Assembly (NCBI RefSeq): GCF_947501425.1
Contig: NZ_CANMVN010000001.1
Span: 124,001 to 188,000, forward strand
Direction of reading: 5' to 3'
DNA: 64,000 nt
Source: an uncultured Psychroserpens sp.
GTDB lineage: Bacteria; Bacteroidota; Bacteroidia; Flavobacteriales; Flavobacteriaceae
Notes under the pieces: generated by a model
The model's input: only the letters and a program-made list of their open reading frames with translations
Databases searched by the model: none
Told to the model about the DNA's origin: nothing
In this document: positions 55,227 to 64,000 of the stretch, in pieces
Layout of the letters: every line of letters begins with the position of its first letter
Numbering within the stretch: the first letter of the stretch is position 1
Made by a program: the position numbers and the translations under genes

Positions 55227-56576
55227 ATGTTTAAAAAAATATTGATTGCCAATAGAGGAGAAATAGCACTACGTGTTATTAGAACCTGTAAAGAAATGGG
55301 TATCAAAACAGTTGCTGTGTATTCAACTGCTGATGCTGAAAGTTTACACGTAAAATTTGCTGATGAAGCCGTTTGTATTGGACCACCTTCAAGTAGCGAA
55401 TCTTACCTTAAAATATCAAATGTTATTGCAGCAGCAGAAATTACAAATGCTGATGCTATTCATCCTGGATACGGATTTTTATCAGAAAACGCTAAATTTT
55501 CTAAGATCTGTGAAGAGCATAATATCAAATTTATCGGAGCATCTGAAGAGATGATCTCAAAAATGGGAGACAAAGCCACTGCTAAAGCAACAATGAAAGC
55601 AGCAGGTGTTCCATGTGTTCCTGGAAGTGATGGTATTATTGCTGATTTTGATGAGTGTATAAAAATAGCAGAAGAAACAGGATATCCAGTGATGCTTAAA
55701 GCTACTGCTGGTGGTGGTGGAAAAGGAATGCGTGCTGTTTGGAAACCTGAAGACCTGAAAGATGCCTGGGATTCTGCAAGACAAGAATCCAAAGCGGCCT
55801 TTGGAAATGATGATATGTACATGGAAAAACTCATTGAAGAACCACGCCATATTGAAATTCAAGTTGTTGGAGATTCTACAGGTAGAGCATGCCACTTATC
55901 AGAACGTGATTGCTCTGTACAACGTCGCCATCAAAAGTTAACCGAAGAAGTGCCTTCGCCATTTATGACCAAGGCATTACGTGATAAAATGGGTAAAGCT
56001 GCTGTTAAAGCCGCAGAATTTATTAAGTATGAAGGCGCAGGTACTGTAGAGTTCTTGGTAGATAAGCATCGTAATTTCTACTTTATGGAAATGAATACAC
56101 GTATCCAGGTAGAACATCCAATTACAGAACAAGTTATCGATTTCGATTTAATTCGCGAGCAGATTCTCGTAGCAGCAGGTGTGCCAATTTCAGGTAAAAA
56201 CTACACGCCAAACTTACATTCGATTGAGTGTAGAATTAATGCTGAAGATCCTTTTAATGATTTCAGACCTTCTCCAGGTCGTATCACGACATTACATGCT
56301 CCGGGAGGACACGGTGTTCGTTTAGATACACACGTTTATGCTGGATATGTAATTCCACCAAACTACGATTCTATGATCGCCAAGTTGATTACTACAGCAC
56401 AAACACGTGAAGAGGCAATTAACAAAATGAAACGCGCACTTGATGAGTTCGTGATTGAAGGAATTAAAACAACTATTCCTTTCCATAGACAATTGATGGA
56501 GCATCCAGATTATTTAGCTGGAAACTACACCACGAAGTTCATGGAAGATTTTGAAATTCAACCTGAAGAAGATTAA
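55227..56576 (+). CDS. accC: Biotin carboxylase subunit of acetyl-CoA carboxylase
   Basis: 449 residues. ATP-grasp motifs: [41 protein letters not shown] (glycine loop), [13 protein letters not shown] and [11 protein letters not shown] (catalytic Glu/Arg). Carboxylates the biotin on AccB. 84 nt after accB. Confidence 0.97.
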   Translation: MFKKILIANRGEIALRVIRTCKEMGIKTVAVYSTADAESLHVKFADEAVCIGPPSSSESYLKISNVIAAAEITNADAIHPGYGFLSENAKFSKICEEHNIKFIGASEEMISKMGDKATAKATMKAAGVPCVPGSDGIIADFDECIKIAEETGYPVMLKATAGGGGKGMRAVWKPEDLKDAWDSARQESKAAFGNDDMYMEKLIEEPRHIEIQVVGDSTGRACHLSERDCSVQRRHQKLTEEVPSPFMTKALRDKMGKAAVKAAEFIKYEGAGTVEFLVDKHRNFYFMEMNTRIQVEHPITEQVIDFDLIREQILVAAGVPISGKNYTPNLHSIECRINAEDPFNDFRPSPGRITTLHAPGGHGVRLDTHVYAGYVIPPNYDSMIAKLITTAQTREEAINKMKRALDEFVIEGIKTTIPFHRQLMEHPDYLAGNYTTKFMEDFEIQPEED

Positions 56577-56586
56577 TGATATATCA

Positions 56587-56615
56587 ACTCCGAAATTAAC
56601 GTTTCGGAGTTTTTT
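56587..56615 (+). terminator. Rho-independent terminator
   Basis: ACTCCGAAA pairs with TTTCGGAGT around a short loop, followed by TTTTTC, 11 nt after accC. Confidence 0.9.
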
Positions 56616-56705
56616 CTTTATACACCATAGCTTTAACGTAGGAGTATTATTTTGGGTGTTCCCTTTTTTCGCTGTAACTACAAAAGGTCAGGCTATCCGC
56701 TAAAT

Positions 56706-56755
56706 CTTTTTATTGTCATATTGAGCGCAGTCGAAATATCTATAACAATAAAAAG
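56706..56755. repeat. Intergenic TGAGCGCAGTCGAA palindromic repeat
   Basis: CTTTTTATTGT and ACAATAAAAAG form a long outer stem around GTCATATTGAGCGCAGTCGA, the dispersed repeat common in Bacteroidota intergenic regions. A related unit lies at 62461-62517. Confidence 0.65.
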
Positions 56756-56824
56756 GATACCGCTACTATCCTTAACACAAACCGATATTTCTTCCTATAT
56801 TGAAAGACATATACAATGTAGCTT

Positions 56825-57403
56825 ATGTTAAATAAGAAAACCTTTCTATTTACTTTTACGCTCTTTTTGTTTTTTTTTCCGGTATATATAGTGTTTTATA
56901 ATATGGTGTTTTACATATTTGATCACTTGTTTACAGGTGGTCAGGTCTCAGAGATATTTACCTATAACTATTACGGCGGACTCAACGGTTGTTTGGCTTC
57001 TGCAAAATATCAGGAACTGTCAAAGTCATTTAGTGCTTTTCAAATCTATGGCACTGTTGTGCTTGCTTTTTTAGTATCTGTATTGTCGTTTGTAATACTT
57101 ACAAAAAAGAAGACACTTAAGTTTCCTTATAAATGGAGTTTTGTTTTCTTATTTTCATTTTATCTCTTCGAAAGTTTAACCTATATCAGTACCGCTCTAA
57201 TTAATATGAATAGTACGTTTTTTAAACAAACTATTTTATTTTTAGTATTAAGTGTATTGACGCTTTTAATGGCATTTATCATCTTTGTAAAGGTGTTTGA
57301 TAAAAAAGATAAAACCCTGACCTTTATTTGTGTGCTACCATCAACAGTTTTAAGTTTGATCATTTGGTATCAATATATTGGACCAAAACTATTACCTGTA
57401 TAA
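56825..57403 (+). CDS. Hypothetical four-helix membrane protein
   Basis: 192 residues, with membrane segments at ~7-33 (FTLFLFFFPVYIVFYNMVF), ~72-92, ~100-118, ~130-152 and ~160-180. No recognised domain. It ends just before the FAD oxidoreductase gene starting at 57411, so the two may be cotranscribed. Confidence 0.55.
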   Translation: MLNKKTFLFTFTLFLFFFPVYIVFYNMVFYIFDHLFTGGQVSEIFTYNYYGGLNGCLASAKYQELSKSFSAFQIYGTVVLAFLVSVLSFVILTKKKTLKFPYKWSFVFLFSFYLFESLTYISTALINMNSTFFKQTILFLVLSVLTLLMAFIIFVKVFDKKDKTLTFICVLPSTVLSLIIWYQYIGPKLLPV

Positions 57404-57410
57404 TGTATTT

Positions 57411-58523
57411 ATGAATTTATCCTATTGGGACATAAAATCCTGGCTTACCAACATAGATTTTACTATTGTTGGCAGTGGTATTGTAGGCCTTAATTGTGCC
57501 TTACAACTACAACAACGCTTCCCGAAATCTAAAATTCTTGTTCTTGAAAGAGGAATACTGCCTCAAGGAGCCAGCACTAAAAATGCAGGTTTTGCCTGTT
57601 TTGGAAGTCTTAGTGAAATTATCAATGATCTTGAAGTACATTCTGAGGCAGAAGTTTTTAATCTGGTAAAACAGCGAATAAAAGGCTTACAAATACTTAG
57701 GGAAACTTTAGGAGACCAAAATATCAATTACCAACAACTTGGAGGCTATGAATTGTTTTCAGATAGCAATGCACTTTTTCAATTATGTCAATCTAAAAAG
57801 GAATCTATTAATCGTCTTTTGAAACCATTGTTCAATGATGAGGTGTTCAGTTTTCAGTCTAATACATTCGGGTTTAAAAACTGTCAGGACCAACTAGGTT
57901 TTAATCAGTTTGAAGGACAAATAGATACAGGAAAAATGATGCAGTCCTTCACACAATTAGCACTTCGTTCTGGAATAAAAATATTGAACAGCGTTACTGT
58001 TGAACAATTTTCTGACGATGGCCATTCGGTTAAGATTAAAACCGATACATTCGAATGTTCTACTTCAAAGCTCTTCATAGCAACTAACGGCTTTGCCTCA
58101 GCATTAGATATTTCCGAAGTAAAACCAGCCAGAGCACAAGTACTAATCACAAAACCTATTGAAAACCTAAACATTAAAGGCACATTTCATTTAAATCAAG
58201 GCTATTATTATTTTAGAAACATAGACGACAGAATCTTATTTGGAGGTGGACGAAATTTAGATTTTAAAGGAGAAGAAACAACAGAACTAGCACAAACAGA
58301 GCTCATCCAAAATATGCTGGAAGCATTACTAAAATCCACAATTTTACCAAAAACACCTTTTGAAATTGAACACAGATGGAGTGGAATTATGGGTGTTGGT
58401 GAACAAAAAAAACCGATTGTCAAACCACTTAGCACTAATGTGTTTTGTGGCGTAAGACTCGGCGGAATGGGTGTTGCCATTGGTAGTTTGGTAGGAAAAG
58501 AATTAGCAGATCTAGTACAATGA
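57411..58523 (+). CDS. FAD-dependent oxidoreductase, DAO family
   Basis: 370 residues from the ATG giving MNLSYWDIKSWL (11 upstream codons overlap the previous gene). FAD-binding motif FTIVGSGIVGLNCALQL then LVLERG; substrate domain with GASTKNAGFACFG, QIDTGKMMQSF and HRWSGIMGVGEQKKPIV. D-amino-acid/glycine-oxidase-like fold; the substrate cannot be named. Its stop overlaps the next gene's ATG. Confidence 0.8.
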   Translation: MNLSYWDIKSWLTNIDFTIVGSGIVGLNCALQLQQRFPKSKILVLERGILPQGASTKNAGFACFGSLSEIINDLEVHSEAEVFNLVKQRIKGLQILRETLGDQNINYQQLGGYELFSDSNALFQLCQSKKESINRLLKPLFNDEVFSFQSNTFGFKNCQDQLGFNQFEGQIDTGKMMQSFTQLALRSGIKILNSVTVEQFSDDGHSVKIKTDTFECSTSKLFIATNGFASALDISEVKPARAQVLITKPIENLNIKGTFHLNQGYYYFRNIDDRILFGGGRNLDFKGEETTELAQTELIQNMLEALLKSTILPKTPFEIEHRWSGIMGVGEQKKPIVKPLSTNVFCGVRLGGMGVAIGSLVGKELADLVQ

Positions 58524-58969
58524 GTATTAAAGAAGAACTATATAATCAGTGCCAGAAATTTTTGGATGATCGATTTCAAACCATTCAGAAAACAATCGCT
58601 GAAATTCAAGAATCACTTGCTACAGAAACGAAGAGCTCTGCTGGAGATAAACATGAAACAGGTCGCGCTATGTTGCAGTTAGAACGTGAAAAAGTTGGCC
58701 AGCAACTTGCAGAAATACAGAAGATTAGTCAACTATTATCTAAAATAGATATTTCGAAATCTTCTGAAAGTGTTAGCTTAGGCAGTATTGTGCTTACAAC
58801 ACAGTTTCATTATTTTATCGCTATAAGTGCAGGAGAACTTAAATCAAAAGACCAAACATTCTATGCTATTTCTGCTAACACACCTATTGCTAAACTACTT
58901 TTAGGGAAAACTACTGGAGATCGTATTCAGTTTAGAGATCAAGACTTTAAGATTCTTGACCTTATCTAA
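58520..58969 (+). CDS. GreA/GreB-like protein
   Basis: 149 residues. An N-terminal coiled coil (KEELYNQCQKFLDDRFQTIQ to ~residue 75, with GDKHETGRAMLQLERE) is followed by a small beta domain (SLGSIVLTTQFHYFIAI, TPIAKLLLGKTTGDRIQFRD), the general plan of transcript cleavage factors. No paired acidic tip (DE) residues are clear. ATGA overlap with the FAD gene shows coupling. Could be a Gre-related regulator rather than a true cleavage factor. Confidence 0.55.
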   Translation: MSIKEELYNQCQKFLDDRFQTIQKTIAEIQESLATETKSSAGDKHETGRAMLQLEREKVGQQLAEIQKISQLLSKIDISKSSESVSLGSIVLTTQFHYFIAISAGELKSKDQTFYAISANTPIAKLLLGKTTGDRIQFRDQDFKILDLI

Positions 58970-59005
58970 TTTTTATCTCATTCTTTTTCAGTGTATCTTT
59001 AGAGT

Positions 59006-59542
59006 ATGAAAAAGATTAAAATAACACTTGTGCTCCTTGCAGGTATGACACTCTCATTCTCAAGTTTTGCTCAAAACTCAAAAACAATTGCTTCGGTAGA
59101 TTTCAAGATCAGAAACCTTGGAATAAATGTAGATGGTCGTTTCAAACAATCAACTATTACTACAAATTTCACAAGTCCAGATCACACACAATGGTCTTTA
59201 AGCGGTAGCGTTGAAACCAAATCCATAGACACTGATAACAACAAACGAGATAAACACCTCAAGGAAGAGGATTATTTTGACGTTGACGCCTTTCCAAAAA
59301 TCACGTTAAAAGCTACAAATTTTAAAAAAGTTTCGGCACAGAAATACGATGTTACAGCAAAACTAACCATTAAAGAAACAACCAAAACCATAACTATTCC
59401 TATGGAAATCATTGGTGATGCTAACAGCTTTAAATTGCGAAGTAATTTTGAGATTAACAGACGAGATTATGGCGTTGGAGGAAGCAGTTTGATTTTATCA
59501 AATACAGTAAAGATTAGCGTTTATTATGTATTAAATAACTAA
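59006..59542 (+). CDS. YceI family periplasmic protein
   Basis: 178 residues with a signal peptide (LLAGMTLSFSSFAQ). YceI lipocalin-like barrel: VDFKIRNLGINVDGRF, HLKEEDYFDVDAFPKITLKA and EINRRDYGVGG. Family members bind isoprenoid or other long-chain lipids. Precedes the polyketide cluster. Confidence 0.88.
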   Translation: MKKIKITLVLLAGMTLSFSSFAQNSKTIASVDFKIRNLGINVDGRFKQSTITTNFTSPDHTQWSLSGSVETKSIDTDNNKRDKHLKEEDYFDVDAFPKITLKATNFKKVSAQKYDVTAKLTIKETTKTITIPMEIIGDANSFKLRSNFEINRRDYGVGGSSLILSNTVKISVYYVLNN

Positions 59543-59546
59543 TGTT

Positions 59547-60686
59547 TTGAGGCAACTAAAGGCTAAAATAGATGTTATTATCATTGGTGGAGGATTAGCC
59601 GGACTTTCAAGCGCAATTCACTTATCAAAGCATAATTATAGTGTTTTGCTTATTGAAAAACATAGTTATCCAAAGCATAAAGTCTGTGGCGAATATATTT
59701 CTAATGAAGTGCTGCCTTATCTTGAGTATTTAGGTATTGACGTTTTTAAATTAGGAGCAAAGAAAATTGATAAATTTCAGCTATCTACAACAAATAATAA
59801 ACTCATTTCTACAACATTGCCATTGGGTGGTTTTGGTATTAGTCGTTATTGTTTGGATGCAGCATTAGCAGAAAAAGCAGCTAAACTTGGAGTTAAAATT
59901 CTTCAGGATACAGTTGAGGATGTTATATTTTCTAATGATGAATTTGTTCTTAAAACAAAGAGTAATAATCAGTTTATATCTAGGATAGTTATTGGTGCCT
60001 ATGGAAAACGGTCTAATCTTGATGTAAAACTTAACCGTCAGTTCATCAAAACAAAATCACCTTATCTGGCTGTCAAAATGCATGTAAAGGGCGATTTTCC
60101 TGATGATTTGGTTGCACTCCATAATTTTAGAGGTGGCTATTGTGGTGTGTCAAAAGTTGAAGATGACCATATTAATTTATGCTACATTACTAATTTAAAA
60201 GCGTTTAAAGACTATAAAGACATTGATGAGTTTCAGCAACAAGTAATGTTTCAGAATCAATACTTAAAAGCTATTTTTGATCAATCCACATCTGTGTTTG
60301 AACAGCCTTTAACCATCAGTCAGATTTCATTTGAAGACAAAAAACCAATAGAAGACCATATCATTATGTGTGGTGATACAGCTGCATTGATTCATCCACT
60401 TTGTGGAAACGGAATGAGTATGGCAATAAGAAGCGCACAAATAGCCTCTGTTTTAATTATCAAATATTTTAATTCAGAAATTTCTGATAGAGATGCTTTA
60501 GAAAAACAGTATCTTAGAGAATGGAATAAAGCGTTTAAGTCGCGTTTGCAAACAGGTCGGTTTGTAGCTAATTTATTTGATCAGCATAAGCTGTCAGAAG
60601 TTTTAATGCAAGGTCTAAAATGGTTTCCAGGTATTTTACCAAAAATTATTAAACGAACACATGGTCAACTAATGACAATAGAATGA
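59547..60686 (+). CDS. FAD-dependent oxidoreductase, geranylgeranyl-reductase-like
   Basis: 379 residues from a TTG start (the nearby ATG at 59542 closes at once). FAD motif DVIIIGGGLAGLSSAIHLSK, then HKVCGEYISNEVLPYLE, and GDTAALIHPLCGNGMSMAIRSA, the GD...P..G.G motif of group A flavoprotein monooxygenases/reductases. Likely oxidises or reduces the product of the adjacent type III PKS. Overlaps the methyltransferase start by 4 nt. Confidence 0.8.
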   Translation: MRQLKAKIDVIIIGGGLAGLSSAIHLSKHNYSVLLIEKHSYPKHKVCGEYISNEVLPYLEYLGIDVFKLGAKKIDKFQLSTTNNKLISTTLPLGGFGISRYCLDAALAEKAAKLGVKILQDTVEDVIFSNDEFVLKTKSNNQFISRIVIGAYGKRSNLDVKLNRQFIKTKSPYLAVKMHVKGDFPDDLVALHNFRGGYCGVSKVEDDHINLCYITNLKAFKDYKDIDEFQQQVMFQNQYLKAIFDQSTSVFEQPLTISQISFEDKKPIEDHIIMCGDTAALIHPLCGNGMSMAIRSAQIASVLIIKYFNSEISDRDALEKQYLREWNKAFKSRLQTGRFVANLFDQHKLSEVLMQGLKWFPGILPKIIKRTHGQLMTIE

Positions 60687-61402
60687 GCCTACTGGTTAGT
60701 ACAAAATACAGAAGTGAAGACGAGGAAATTATGGACGATTTGGATTATAGTGGCCCAATTCTTCATGATGCCCTTGATAAACTTGCTAAGATCAACCAAT
60801 GGTTAGGTGGAAATGCTGTAACCATTAACGGACTTAAAAAGTTGCTTAAAGATCATCCAAAAACCCAAACCATTACAATTCTCGATCTAGGTTGCGGAGG
60901 TGGAGATATACTAAGAGAAGTCGCACGCTTTGGAAAAGAACAGGGTTATCAATTTCTGTTGATTGGTATTGATGCTAATCAACACACTATTAATTATGCT
61001 AGATCACTTTCGGAAGCCTATGATAATATTGAGTTCAAAGTCATGGATATTTTCTCTGATACCTTTAAGGAGCTCAACTATGATGTGGTCTTAGCAACTT
61101 TGTTTTTACATCATTTCAAGGAAGATCAGCTGCTATCCTTCTTAAAACCTGTTTTAAAAAAGTCAAAATTAGGGATTGTCATTAATGATCTGCACAGACA
61201 TAAACTCGCCTATTACTTATTTAAATTATTATGTATTACCATAAGTAACAAGACGATCATTGAGGATGGTTTAACCTCAGTATTGAAAGGGTTTAAACGA
61301 CAAGAATTAACATATATATCACAACAATTAGAAGCTAACTATCAAATTCGGTGGAAATGGGCATTTCGTTTTCAGTGGATCTTGAAGCCCAAGAGCATAT
61401 GA
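60683..61402 (+). CDS. SAM-dependent methyltransferase
   Basis: 239 residues, class I fold. Motif I: TILDLGCGGGDILREVA; acidic end of strand 2: IGIDANQHTI; VLATLFLHHFKEDQLL follows. Overlaps its neighbours by 4 and 4 nt (ATGA both sides). Predicted O- or C-methylation of the polyketide product. Confidence 0.85.
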   Translation: MSLLVSTKYRSEDEEIMDDLDYSGPILHDALDKLAKINQWLGGNAVTINGLKKLLKDHPKTQTITILDLGCGGGDILREVARFGKEQGYQFLLIGIDANQHTINYARSLSEAYDNIEFKVMDIFSDTFKELNYDVVLATLFLHHFKEDQLLSFLKPVLKKSKLGIVINDLHRHKLAYYLFKLLCITISNKTIIEDGLTSVLKGFKRQELTYISQQLEANYQIRWKWAFRFQWILKPKSI

Positions 61403-62451
61403 GTGTAAAAATAACAGGCGTAGCAAAACAACTACCAAAATATACTAGAGAGACAAAGGATATCATTCCTTATTTAAATATATGGCTATCTGGTCAGGAG
61501 GAACGTTTTCAACGTAAAGTCATTAAGCTTTTTGAAAATGCAGGTGTCGACAGACGCTATTCTATCATGGATGCTGAAGAGGTATTTACAAAAACTTCTT
61601 TTGAAGAAAAAAATAACATTTATGCTCGTGAAGTGGTTAAATTAGCAGAGCAATCGTTGATAAAGGCATTGGAAAAAGCACATCTAAAATCAACAGATAT
61701 TGACTATATCATCACAGTAAGTTGTACCGGAATTATGATTCCGTCCATGGATGCATATCTTATCAATAATCTTAAGATGAAACAGGATGTTATACGGCTT
61801 CCAGTCACCGAAATGGGCTGTGCCGCTGGTGTATCAGGAATTATATACGCTAAGAATTTCCTTAAAGCAAATCCTAATAAACGCGCAGTAGTTATTGCTG
61901 TAGAGTCACCAACAGCTACATTTCAGTTGGATGATTACTCCATGGTAAATATCGTGAGTGCTGCTATTTTTGGAGATGGAGCTTCTAGTGTGATTCTATC
62001 GTCTTACGACAATGAAGAAGGACCAGAAATTATTGACGAAGCCATGTATCATTTTTATGATGCCGAAACTATGATGGGATTTAAATTGGTAAATACAGGA
62101 TTACAAATGATATTAGACAAAGCCGTACCTGAGACCATCGCAGCGCATTTTCCTAATATTGTACACCCTTTTTTAAAGCGAAATGGGATGACTATCGAAG
62201 ATGTAGATCACCTCATTTTTCATCCAGGTGGAAAGAAAATTGTACAAACTGTTGAAGATCTGTTTGGATCATTGGGAAAGAATATCAACGATACTAAAGA
62301 CGTGTTGAAGCTCTATGGAAATATGAGCAGTGCCACAGTATTATATGTTTTAGAGCGTTTTATGGATAAGCAACCTGCAAAAGGAGAAAAGGGATTAATG
62401 CTGAGTTTTGGACCAGGATTTTCAGCACAGCGAATTTTATTAGAATGGTAA
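61399..62451 (+). CDS. Type III polyketide synthase
   Basis: 350 residues from the ATG giving MSVKITGVAKQLPKYTRE; a longer frame from 61351 is within the methyltransferase gene. Catalytic triad: Cys141 (VTEMGCAAGVSG), His275 (LIFHPGGKKI), Asn308 (LYGNMSSATV). The homodimeric enzyme extends an acyl starter with malonyl-CoA to a resorcinol or pyrone. The surrounding methyltransferase, flavoenzyme and fatty-acid-synthase-like genes suggest a long-chain alkylated product. Confidence 0.92.
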   Translation: MSVKITGVAKQLPKYTRETKDIIPYLNIWLSGQEERFQRKVIKLFENAGVDRRYSIMDAEEVFTKTSFEEKNNIYAREVVKLAEQSLIKALEKAHLKSTDIDYIITVSCTGIMIPSMDAYLINNLKMKQDVIRLPVTEMGCAAGVSGIIYAKNFLKANPNKRAVVIAVESPTATFQLDDYSMVNIVSAAIFGDGASSVILSSYDNEEGPEIIDEAMYHFYDAETMMGFKLVNTGLQMILDKAVPETIAAHFPNIVHPFLKRNGMTIEDVDHLIFHPGGKKIVQTVEDLFGSLGKNINDTKDVLKLYGNMSSATVLYVLERFMDKQPAKGEKGLMLSFGPGFSAQRILLEW

Positions 62452-62460
62452 TTTAAAATT

Positions 62461-62517
62461 GTCATGCTGAGCGCACACGTGTTAATGAAGCTTTAGCGTA
62501 AGTACAGTCGAAGCATC
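62461..62517. repeat. Intergenic TGAGCGC...CAGTCGAA repeat with an insertion
   Basis: GTCATGCTGAGCGC and ACAGTCGAAGCATC are the two halves of the dispersed Bacteroidota repeat seen at 56706. They are separated by ~29 nt containing AAGCTTTAGCGTAAGTA. It lies between the PKS and SDR genes. Confidence 0.6.
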
Positions 62518-62534
62518 ACTATTGAATAGTAAAA

Positions 62535-63329
62535 ATGAATGAATTTAAACAAAACAACTATTGGGCACTCATTTTAGGAGGCTCAAGCGGATTGGGCTTG
62601 GCTACAGCCAAAAAACTTGCTAAACACGGCATGAATATTTGTATTGTTCACCGAAATGCTCGAATGCAAGAGGATGCTATTACTGCCGAATTTGATACAA
62701 TTAAAAACGAAGGTATTCAGTTTAGGTCCTTTAATATTGATGCGTTTAAACCTGAAAAGCGAGACCAGATCGTTTCTGAATTAAAAACTGTTTTAGGTAC
62801 TCAGGGTCGAATTAGAACACTAGTTCATAGTGTGGCCAAAGGAAATTTAAAACCGATGTTGGACGAGAATAAACCCACATTAAAAAATGATGATTTCAAC
62901 TTAACCATTAATGCGATGGCGATTAGTTTATACGATTGGACCAAAGCCGTTTTTGAGGCACAACTATTTGCTGAAGATGCACGTATAATTAGTTTTACTA
63001 GTGAGGGCAATACTAAAGCCTGGAAGAACTATGCTGCTGTCTCAGCGGCGAAAGTCACTTTAGAGGCCATCACCAGAAATTTAGCTCTGGAGTTTGCGCC
63101 TTACGGAATAAGAGCCAATTGTATTCAAGCAGGTGTTACAGATACAGCGTCTTTGCGAATGATTCCTGGTAGTGATCAAATTAAAATGCACAGCTTAAAA
63201 CGAAATCCGTTTAAACGATTAACCCAACCTGATGATGTCGCTAATGCGGTCTATTTACTTTGCAAAGATGAAGCGCGATGGATTAATGGTTGTGTGATTC
63301 CTGTAGATGGAGGAGAACATATCTCTTAA
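62535..63329 (+). CDS. FabI-like short-chain dehydrogenase/reductase
   Basis: 264 residues. Cofactor motif ILGGSSGLGLATAKKLA; active site NYAAVSAAKVTLEA with Tyr-x6-Lys, the spacing of enoyl-ACP reductase FabI rather than the Tyr-x3-Lys of usual SDRs. C-terminus WINGCVIPVDGGEH. Probably reduces an enoyl or ketoacyl intermediate for the adjacent PKS pathway. Confidence 0.8.
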   Translation: MNEFKQNNYWALILGGSSGLGLATAKKLAKHGMNICIVHRNARMQEDAITAEFDTIKNEGIQFRSFNIDAFKPEKRDQIVSELKTVLGTQGRIRTLVHSVAKGNLKPMLDENKPTLKNDDFNLTINAMAISLYDWTKAVFEAQLFAEDARIISFTSEGNTKAWKNYAAVSAAKVTLEAITRNLALEFAPYGIRANCIQAGVTDTASLRMIPGSDQIKMHSLKRNPFKRLTQPDDVANAVYLLCKDEARWINGCVIPVDGGEHIS

Positions 63330-63786
63330 ATATAAACGAATATTTAAATTGAATAATAAACAAATCATAGCGTTATTACCCTATCAACATCCTTTTTTGT
63401 TTGTTGATGACCTAACCGAAATATCTACGGAAACTATTACTGGACATTATACATTTCCGTCAGACGCTTATTTTTATGAAGGTCATTTTAAAGACCATCC
63501 AGTGACACCAGGTGTGATTTTAACCGAATGTATGGCACAGATTGGCGTAGTTTGCTTAGGGATTTATCTTTTAAAAGATGAGCTTTCAAAAGATATACTT
63601 CCACAGATCGCCTTAACGTCTAGTCAGATGGATTTCTTTTTACCAATCTATCCAGGTGAAAAAGTGACTGTGGTTTCTGAGAAAGAGGTATTTCGTTTTA
63701 ATAAGCTGAAATGTAACGTCAAATTATTTAATAAAAAAGAGGAGTTAGTGTGTCGCGGAAAAATTTCAGGAATGATTAAAACATGA
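63307..63786 (+). CDS. FabZ/FabA-like hotdog dehydratase
   Basis: 159 residues. Active site YEGHFKDHPVTPGVILTECMAQ (His and Glu/Asp pair) and LLPYQHPFLFVDD, matching (3R)-hydroxyacyl-ACP dehydratases. Overlaps the SDR gene by 23 nt and the next gene by 4 nt, so it is tightly coupled. Probably part of a dedicated fatty-acyl starter route. Confidence 0.85.
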   Translation: MEENISLKYKRIFKLNNKQIIALLPYQHPFLFVDDLTEISTETITGHYTFPSDAYFYEGHFKDHPVTPGVILTECMAQIGVVCLGIYLLKDELSKDILPQIALTSSQMDFFLPIYPGEKVTVVSEKEVFRFNKLKCNVKLFNKKEELVCRGKISGMIKT

Positions 63787-64000
63787 AAAATAGAGTTGTC
63801 ATAACAGGATTGGGAGTTGTAGCGCCAAATGGTGTTGGTCTGGACGCGTTTTCTAAAGCCATAAAAAACGGACAATCAGGAATTACATTTCATCAGCAAT
63901 TAGCCGACTTGAACTTTTCGTGTTGTATAGGTGGAGTACCTCAAATTTCCGAAGACAAAAAACTGGAATACCTCACGCCTCTGCAATTAAGAGGCTTTAA
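63783..64000 (+). CDS. Beta-ketoacyl-ACP synthase (FabF-like), truncated by the window end
   Basis: Begins MKNRVVITGLGVVAPNGVG, the N-terminal signature of KAS I/II enzymes, and stays open for 72 codons to the end of the window. The active-site Cys lies beyond the end. ATGA overlap with the dehydratase gene. Confidence 0.85.
   Translation, partial: MKNRVVITGLGVVAPNGVGLDAFSKAIKNGQSGITFHQQLADLNFSCCIGGVPQISEDKKLEYLTPLQLRGF

Overview
The window looks like a chromosomal segment from a member of the Flavobacteriaceae (Bacteroidota). The evidence is low GC, no Shine-Dalgarno motifs, promoters of the flavobacterial TAnnTTTG type, many lipoproteins and SusC/TonB-like barrel proteins, Bacteroidota-type LytTR two-component systems, a PID-CTERM mini-protein, and an rpmF-fabH-accB-accC order typical of this group. 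A marine genus such as Winogradskyella, Psychroserpens or Olleya would fit, but that is only a guess.

Positions 1-14.4 kb are accessory DNA. A 1214-residue protein of unknown function is followed by a polymorphic toxin (PD-(D/E)xK-like C-terminus) and a beta-propeller protein that is probably its immunity partner. From 7.1 to 11.6 kb lies an array of orphan toxin tails and small immunity-like genes. It is punctuated by three related palindrome-ended mobile elements; one carries a RAYT/IS200-like Y1 transposase and two are short non-autonomous copies. At each right end a toxin 3' tail is fused directly to the element and is followed at once by an immunity-like gene. An endonuclease V-like gene and a phage-like lysis cassette (endolysin, holin, spanin-like protein) close this part.

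Positions 14.5-36.7 kb carry a carboxylate-amine ligase/deacylase gene pair, two secreted peptidases, an MBL hydrolase, a SulP anion transporter, a cation/proton antiporter, three related outer-membrane proteins with a LytS/LytTR pair, lepA, and an outer-membrane beta-barrel receptor.

Positions 36.7-56.6 kb are mostly core genes (dusB, rbfA, mce, a CAT tRNA, ribE, pdxA, rpmF, fabH, accB, accC). They also contain a coupled Lgt-like membrane enzyme and Tes-like radical SAM protein, and a second LytS/LytTR pair with an SH3-domain target.

Positions 56.8-64 kb hold FAD enzymes and the start of a type III polyketide synthase cluster that runs off the end.

The strongest unexplained signals are four. 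(1) Mobile-element ends coincide with toxin/immunity module joints. (2) Two 21-bp-period AATTCT direct repeats lie 31-32 nt upstream of -7 boxes, one beside each LytTR system. (3) A shared ~70-bp 5' leader precedes two unrelated genes. (4) The Lgt-like/radical SAM operon suggests a lipid-modifying pathway.
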